Positions 6,878 to 10,793 of a stretch of 10,793 bases of DNA are shown here, one piece after another. Numbering within the stretch: position 1 is the first letter of the stretch; the number at the start of each line of letters is the position of its first letter. Source of the DNA: an uncultured Collinsella sp. (GTDB taxonomy: Bacteria > Actinomycetota > Coriobacteriia > Coriobacteriales > Coriobacteriaceae); the NCBI GenBank assembly GCA_900547655.1, contig URHQ01000071.1, positions 1-10,793 of the forward strand, given 5' to 3'. Under the pieces are notes generated by a model, which saw only the letters and a program-made list of their open reading frames with translations, had not been told where the DNA came from and did no database searches. Position numbers and translations under genes: made by a program.

Positions 6878-7327
6878 ATGGGTCGCCGTGCTATTTCGAT
6901 AGCCCTTGCAGTGGTCTGCCTGGCTGTGCTCCTGGGCGCTACAGGGCTGTTTGCTATAAGCCGAGAAACGTCCTATATGCAGGAATGCGCTTCCGAAGGG
7001 TTTGCCATTGATGGTTACTATCGGGATGACAAAACGAGTCGGGAAACCTTGGCTTTTCTTGAGGAGGACAACTGTCGATGGCAGCTGGTCGACCAAGACG
7101 GAATCTGCACAGACGGGCAGTTTAAGCGTACGGACGATCCCAATATCCTGGTATTAAAGAAGGAAAACGGCGAAGAATTCGGCACGGTTCACGTTGCATA
7201 TATATCGCGCCGACGCAATCAAGGGCAGATTTACCTAATTAGAAATACTAAGGTGACCCGATTTTATCTTGTGAGCACCGATCCGGCGTTTACGGTGGAG
7301 TCTGGCGAGGTCGATTCGGACAGTTGA
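6878..7327 (+). CDS. Small membrane-anchored protein of unknown function
   Basis: I do not recognise this 149-residue protein. Residues 1-4 (MGRR) are followed by a hydrophobic segment at about 5-27, which makes a signal anchor or uncleaved signal peptide; no lipobox is seen. The remainder is probably outside the membrane: polar, with three cysteines after the anchor (C37, C66, C77), and an alternating beta-strand pattern (GYYRD; CRWQLVDQDG; NILVLKKENG; TVHVAY; IYLIRN; RFYLVS) suggesting a small beta-barrel or sandwich. It ends in an acidic tail (EVDSDS). GC is lower than in its neighbours (27 of 60 bases at 7201-7260; 39 of 60 at 5461-5520 in the dehydrogenase gene), hinting at transfer. Translation may be coupled to the 12-residue leader one base upstream. 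It converges on the DUF389 gene. Confidence 0.7.
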   Translation: MGRRAISIALAVVCLAVLLGATGLFAISRETSYMQECASEGFAIDGYYRDDKTSRETLAFLEEDNCRWQLVDQDGICTDGQFKRTDDPNILVLKKENGEEFGTVHVAYISRRRNQGQIYLIRNTKVTRFYLVSTDPAFTVESGEVDSDS

Positions 7328-7338
7328 TTCACGGCAAT

Positions 7339-7378
7339 AAAAAAGCGAGCGGGGCGCGGGTGTGAACTGCACCCCGCT
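7339..7378 (-). terminator. Intrinsic terminator of the DUF389 gene
   Basis: AGCGGGG (7348-7354) pairs with CCCCGCT (7372-7378), with a weaker alternative GGGTG/CACCC pairing inside the loop. The A-run 7339-7344 reads as TTTTTT on the minus strand directly after the stem. It therefore ends minus-strand transcription, 75 bases past that gene's stop. On the + strand the tail is only TATTTG, so stopping the small membrane protein transcript here would be less efficient. Confidence 0.8.
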
Positions 7379-7452
7379 ATTTGCTCGTGTCCGTATCGCG
7401 CCTGCGCCTCGTCATAACTTGCGTCCGTGCGAGCGCTCATCCCGCGCCGGCA

Positions 7453-8592
7453 TCACTTCACGTCAAATTCCACGCGATCGAGCTCGGGCACGTTGAGGTC
7501 GATGAGCTTGCGGGCGATACGGCGGTCGTGTGCCCCAAGCGCCTCGCTCGTTGTCACATGGGCGACAATCTCGCGCTCGACGATGCCTTCCTCATCGCTG
7601 TCGGTGGCCGAGGTCTCGACGGCGACGGTGTAATCCTTAAAGCCTGGCAGCACCGCCGCAAGCTCGCGCGTGGTTTCGGTCACGCCGTAGCCGTCCTGCA
7701 CGCCGGCCTGCGCCGAGCCAATGGAACCCGCCGTCATAACGATGCAGGGGATGGCAAAGACTACCGTGCCCACAATGATGCGGCGGCGCACCTTGCGTGA
7801 TAGCTCGTCGACCTCGGCATCTTCCTCGGCAGTCACAATGCCGTCGCCGTTGAGGTCGCGCTTGAGCGGCACGCGCAATAGAAGCAGCACGGCTTCGGCA
7901 GCCAGCGCGATAAAGACCACGTTGATGCCAAACTCATAAAGCGCCGAGAGAAACAATGACCCGCTTGCGATGGCGATGCCATAGCCCGCCGCGCACAGGG
8001 GCGGCATGAGTGCGGTCGCCACAGCCACCCCGGCGATGAGCGTGGCGGGTTCCTGGTCGCGCGAGTTGCCCAGGCCACCCGCAAAGCCGCCCGCGAGCGC
8101 GACGGCAAGGTCCCACACAGTCGGTGTCGAATTGTCGATGATGGCGGCCGTGGTGGTGCCAAGGGGCGAGAGCTTAAAGTACAACGTGGACGTGACCAGG
8201 CAAAAGGCCATCTGCAGAGCCAAGCTCGCGACGGCCTCAAGGGTAATCTCGCGGTCGAGCGTGGCGATGCCGTATGCCATGGCAAGGACCGAGCCCATGA
8301 GCGGGCAGATGAGCATGGCGCCTACAATGGCGATATCTGAGTCGATATCGAGGCCGATGCTCGCGATCAACATGGCAATGATCAAGATGCATAAGTGTGA
8401 GCCAGTCAGGCGCGCCCCGTTTACAAAGCGCTTGCGAATCACGTGATAGGGCGCGCGTCCCTCGCGAATGTTGAATGCCCGCTTTAGAAAGCGGCTTGCG
8501 TTCTCCATGGCCTCGCTGTGGGCGGGGCGGATGCCATGGCGCCGATGATGGCGCTCGCGCAGTCGCTTGAGCTGTTGTTTATCGAGTTCCAT
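7453..8592 (-). CDS. DUF389 family integral membrane protein with an EF-hand-like loop
   Basis: The protein has 379 residues from ATG 8590-8592, which is preceded by GAGG five bases upstream. About seven hydrophobic segments are seen: about 65-82, 86-110, 120-140, 158-175, 182-210, 213-240 and 271-290. The DUF389 hallmarks are GAMLICPLMGSVLAMAYG (91-108) and VAVATALMPPLCAAG (189-203). The N-terminus (1-60) is basic and probably cytosolic. Between the sixth and seventh segments, residues 246-257 (DLNGDGIVTAEE) match the 12-residue EF-hand calcium loop, with D, N, D, G, T and E at positions 1, 3, 5, 6, 9 and 12. An acidic helix follows (EEDAEVDE). The C-terminal 90 residues are soluble and acidic. 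The function of DUF389 proteins is not established. The frame stays open to 8979, but that extension overlaps the next gene's terminator and coding end and is not protein-like. Confidence 0.88.
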   Translation of the reverse strand: MELDKQQLKRLRERHHRRHGIRPAHSEAMENASRFLKRAFNIREGRAPYHVIRKRFVNGARLTGSHLCILIIAMLIASIGLDIDSDIAIVGAMLICPLMGSVLAMAYGIATLDREITLEAVASLALQMAFCLVTSTLYFKLSPLGTTTAAIIDNSTPTVWDLAVALAGGFAGGLGNSRDQEPATLIAGVAVATALMPPLCAAGYGIAIASGSLFLSALYEFGINVVFIALAAEAVLLLLRVPLKRDLNGDGIVTAEEDAEVDELSRKVRRRIIVGTVVFAIPCIVMTAGSIGSAQAGVQDGYGVTETTRELAAVLPGFKDYTVAVETSATDSDEEGIVEREIVAHVTTSEALGAHDRRIARKLIDLNVPELDRVEFDVK

Positions 8593-8638
8593 GTCCACCT
8601 CGTTCTGACACGTGCCGCGTATCCCGCCCGTCGTCTTT

Positions 8639-8667
8639 ACTCTACACCGCGTTGAGCAAGGTGTCAG
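8639..8667 (-). promoter_or_regulatory. Candidate promoter of the DUF389 gene
   Basis: On the minus strand, CTGACA (-35, 8662-8667; 5 of 6 to consensus) and TAGAGT (-10, 8639-8644; 4 of 6) are separated by exactly 17 bases. Transcription would start near 8632, giving a leader of about 40 bases. It lies downstream of the OPT terminator, as expected for a separate unit. Confidence 0.5.
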
Positions 8668-8744
8668 ACAGGGTTTGTTGACCTGGAAGTCAGGCCAATC
8701 GGCATGACTAAAAACGCCGTGAGGATCATAAGAGTCAAATAGAC

Positions 8745-8781
8745 AAAAAAGCGCGGGGCCGGATGGTCTCCGACCCCGCGC
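8745..8781 (-). terminator. Intrinsic terminator of the OPT transporter gene
   Basis: GCGCGGGG (8751-8758) pairs with CCCCGCGC (8774-8781), and the stem extends past one mismatch with CGGA/TCCG to a 5-nt loop. The A-run 8745-8750 gives TTTTTT on the minus strand. It begins 27 bases after the transporter stop codon, so the transporter and the DUF389 gene are probably separate transcripts. Confidence 0.92.
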
Positions 8782-8807
8782 TCTGCACGGGTGCGTTGTT
8801 ATTGGGT

Positions 8808-10511
8808 TTAGCCCAGCAGGCTCAGGCCAACAGAGACAAACGCCAGGATAACGCCGACGATGGACTCGCCGCCCAGCAGGCCGCTGGCAACGACCAGGCC
8901 CTGCTCCTGGAAGGCGGCATCCTTGGCGGCCTTTTCCTCGTCCGAAAGACCGGCCTCGGCGTCGCGGTGAGCGGCCCACTTGTCGTAGGCGAGCTTAACG
9001 CAGGAGCCCAGGAAGGCCGTGAGCGACATATAGAACGGCAGGTACACGCCCAGGCCGATCATCATGGCCGGAATGCCGAGCCAGTACATGACGATACCGG
9101 CGATAAAGCCGCCTGCGAACCACGGCACGCTCGGGATGCCCGAGACCATGGTGGCGACCACGCTTGCCTGTGCGGCAACGAAGCTCTTGTCGGGACCGAA
9201 GGCGTCCGGACCATAGGCGGTGACGAGCGCGACCATGACGGCAGCGGCGACCAGGGCGCCCACGATGCCGCCGATGGCCTGGCCGACCCACTGTGCGCGC
9301 GGGTTGGTGCCCAGCACGGCGCCGGCCTTAAAGTCGTTCATGACGTCGCCCGCAAGGCCGCACGCTACGGCTACGATGCCTGCGATAAAGAACAGCTTGA
9401 CCTGCGCGAGCTGTGCGAAGGCGGCAACGATGAGCATGACGATGAGGCCGAAGATCTCCATGGGGTCGATGCCCGTCTGACCGCAGCTCTGTGCACTCAT
9501 GATGGTGGTGACAAAGGTGAACAGCGTGACGATGACGGCCGGGACGGGACCAAGGTCGAGCGCGATGGCGATGATCACGGCGATGGCGGCAGCGCCCAGG
9601 CCGATGATACCGGCGTCGAGTTTAAGGGAGCCCGAGATGAGCGACTGCTCGTCGGTGTCGGTGGAGCTGTCGGCGGCGAGGCCGCGGACGATACCGGCGA
9701 CCTGCGGCAGGATGTCCTTGAGGACGACGGCGACGCCAAAGCCCATCATAAGGCCCATACCCAGGGACTTAACAATGCCCTGTGCGGTCATAACGTCAAA
9801 CAGGCCGGCAGCGGTGCCGCCGACGATGATGCCAAAGTTGCCCAGCAGCGCGCCGGCAAACCAGAACGCGACGGGGGCGAAGCCCACCAAAAAGCCGATG
9901 GACAGCAACATGGGCGAGTTGTAGATGGCAAAGGTCACGCCGGGGATATTGAGCGTGCAAAGCATGCTGGGCACCACGCCCAGGGCGTCGCGCAGCACGC
10001 TGTAGATGCCGGCGATGGCCATGGAGCCAAAGAGCTGCTTGCCGGTCTTGCCGCCGGCCTCGGTCGCACGCAGGGTCTGAGCCGCGGCGTTGCCGGTGGG
10101 GAACTCAAGTGCGGCGTCCACGATAAAGTGACGGTGGATGAGCGCTGTCGCCAGAAGGCCCAAGATGGTGCCGGCGAGCGCCACGATAAACATGTCGAGC
10201 CAGCTGATCTGGTCGGCATAGCCCAGCATCCAGGCGCCCGGGATGGTAAACGCCAGGCCGCCGGCGACCATGGCGCCCGCGGACATGATGGTGTGGGTGA
10301 CGTTGGCCTCGTTGAGGCTGGCGTTGCCCATGAGCTTCAGGAAGAACAGCGAGATGACGGCAGCGAAAATGATCGGCCAGGGGAGGGCGCCCATCTTGAG
10401 GGCGGTATAGGCCGAGCTTGCCGTGATGATCACGCAGCCAAGGACGCCGATGACGACGCCGCGCAGCGTGAGTTGCCCGCGCATCGAAGCACGGTTCGAG
10501 GGATTGCTCAT
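8808..10511 (-). CDS. OPT family oligopeptide transporter
   Basis: This 567-residue polytopic protein (about 14-16 hydrophobic segments, beginning at residues 16-35) probably imports peptides or a related chelated substrate by ion-coupled transport. OPT family marks seen are NEANVTHTIMSAGAM (67-81), EFPTGNAAAQTLRA (136-149), GDVMNDFKAGAVLGTNPRAQ (388-407) and a C-terminal SGLLGGESIVGVILA (543-557). Hydrophilic loops lie at about 278-298 and 508-538 (the second rich in Asp, Glu and Lys). The start ATG (10509-10511) has an AAAGGAG (10518-10524 on + coordinates) six bases upstream. The substrate cannot be read from the sequence: OPT members carry peptides, glutathione or metal chelates. The gene is single, with its own terminator. 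Confidence 0.92.
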   Translation of the reverse strand: MSNPSNRASMRGQLTLRGVVIGVLGCVIITASSAYTALKMGALPWPIIFAAVISLFFLKLMGNASLNEANVTHTIMSAGAMVAGGLAFTIPGAWMLGYADQISWLDMFIVALAGTILGLLATALIHRHFIVDAALEFPTGNAAAQTLRATEAGGKTGKQLFGSMAIAGIYSVLRDALGVVPSMLCTLNIPGVTFAIYNSPMLLSIGFLVGFAPVAFWFAGALLGNFGIIVGGTAAGLFDVMTAQGIVKSLGMGLMMGFGVAVVLKDILPQVAGIVRGLAADSSTDTDEQSLISGSLKLDAGIIGLGAAAIAVIIAIALDLGPVPAVIVTLFTFVTTIMSAQSCGQTGIDPMEIFGLIVMLIVAAFAQLAQVKLFFIAGIVAVACGLAGDVMNDFKAGAVLGTNPRAQWVGQAIGGIVGALVAAAVMVALVTAYGPDAFGPDKSFVAAQASVVATMVSGIPSVPWFAGGFIAGIVMYWLGIPAMMIGLGVYLPFYMSLTAFLGSCVKLAYDKWAAHRDAEAGLSDEEKAAKDAAFQEQGLVVASGLLGGESIVGVILAFVSVGLSLLG

Positions 10512-10655
10512 ATAGAACTCCTTTGCGTATATCCGCTTCCCCCGGGAGCGCCGCTACGGATACGGCGCGGGAAGTCGGGTTACCAAGGGCCGCCGCGTGA
10601 GCTCGCGCGCGACCGCGCACCAGTATAGCGGCAAGGTAGTCATTTTGGGACGGGG
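10512..10655 (-). promoter_or_regulatory. Leader and probable promoter region of the OPT gene
   Basis: Minus-strand TATACT (10622-10627) is a good -10 candidate, but the base positions 17 upstream (TCCCAA) are a poor -35. A start near 10615 would give a GC-rich leader of about 100 bases. A second weak pair, TTGATA (10705-10710) with TAATTC (10682-10687) and a 17-base spacer, lies inside the inverted repeat region. Neither is convincing alone. Confidence 0.3.
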
Positions 10656-10738
10656 CTATTTTAGCTACCCTTTGACAGTCGACGAATTATCTGGGATTGG
10701 GGCAAATATCAACCGACATATTGGGGTAGCTAAAATAG
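10656..10738. repeat. 15-bp perfect inverted repeat with 53-bp spacer
   Basis: CTATTTTAGCTACCC (10656-10670) recurs as its exact reverse complement at 10724-10738. Each arm contains the palindrome TAGCTA. The AT-rich spacer holds a perfect TTGACA (10672-10677, + strand) without a -10 at the right distance. It could be a pair of operator sites upstream of the OPT gene, the ends of a tiny mobile element, or a hairpin. The remaining bases to 10793 show no gene that I can support. Confidence 0.6.
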
Positions 10739-10793
10739 GGCTCTTCGGGGGTTTGTGTGGGTTAGCCGCCCGGTAAAAGTGCCCGCCTAGCGG

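Noticed and set aside
8593..8979. 129-residue N-terminal extension of the DUF389 protein
   Set aside because: It would run through the OPT terminator and into the OPT coding end, is Arg/Pro/Cys-rich and not protein-like, whereas ATG 8592 has a good Shine-Dalgarno and a promoter candidate upstream.
8763..10628. 621-residue open frame on the plus strand
   Set aside because: It is antisense to the OPT transporter and covers both its terminator and its ribosome binding site. Its very Asp/His/Gly-rich translation is the mirror of hydrophobic codons.
10672..10700. Perfect TTGACA as the -35 of a rightward promoter
   Set aside because: At 16-18 bases there is no acceptable -10 (GATTGG or neighbours) and no rightward gene start is visible before the window ends.

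Overview
The window is GC-rich bacterial DNA with Shine-Dalgarno starts and intrinsic terminators. Its gene set is a tandem acyl-CoA dehydratase activase, a 3-hydroxyacyl-CoA dehydrogenase, an arylsulfotransferase relic, a DUF389 membrane protein and an OPT transporter. This fits an anaerobic, gut-type high-GC Gram-positive, most likely a coriobacterium such as Collinsella. The assignment is inferred from gene content and composition; there is no rRNA or marker gene to prove it.

Left third (1-4818, + strand): the 3' part of one very large gene, cut by the left edge. It encodes a fused protein with two BadF/HgdC-type ATPase activator domains, a cysteine-rich DUF2229-type middle and an HgdB-like C-terminal part. 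A textbook intrinsic terminator closes it. A 350-base non-coding stretch follows, carrying a 128-bp imperfect-palindrome element that looks like a MITE or other dispersed repeat.

Middle (5169-7378, + strand): a complete 3-hydroxyacyl-CoA dehydrogenase with intact catalytic residues but an unusual cofactor-binding loop; a palindromic terminator; a decayed arylsulfotransferase C-terminus; then a short leader ORF abutting a small membrane-anchored protein of unknown function and lower GC. A terminator whose U-tract is on the minus strand lies between this gene and its convergent neighbour.

Right part (7453-10511, - strand): a DUF389 membrane protein carrying a perfect EF-hand calcium-loop motif, and an OPT-family oligopeptide transporter. 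Each appears to be its own transcription unit. A 15-bp perfect inverted repeat with a 53-bp spacer lies upstream of the transporter.

The activase and the dehydrogenase both act on CoA thioesters and could serve a common reductive amino- or hydroxy-acid fermentation, and the OPT transporter could supply peptides. That link is inference: strong terminators separate the genes and they are not one operon. I saw no tRNA, rRNA, CRISPR array, insertion sequence or prophage. The best leads are the EF-hand in DUF389, the tandem activase with its Ala-rich tail, the putative NADPH-type loop in the dehydrogenase, the coupled leader ORF and the palindromic elements.
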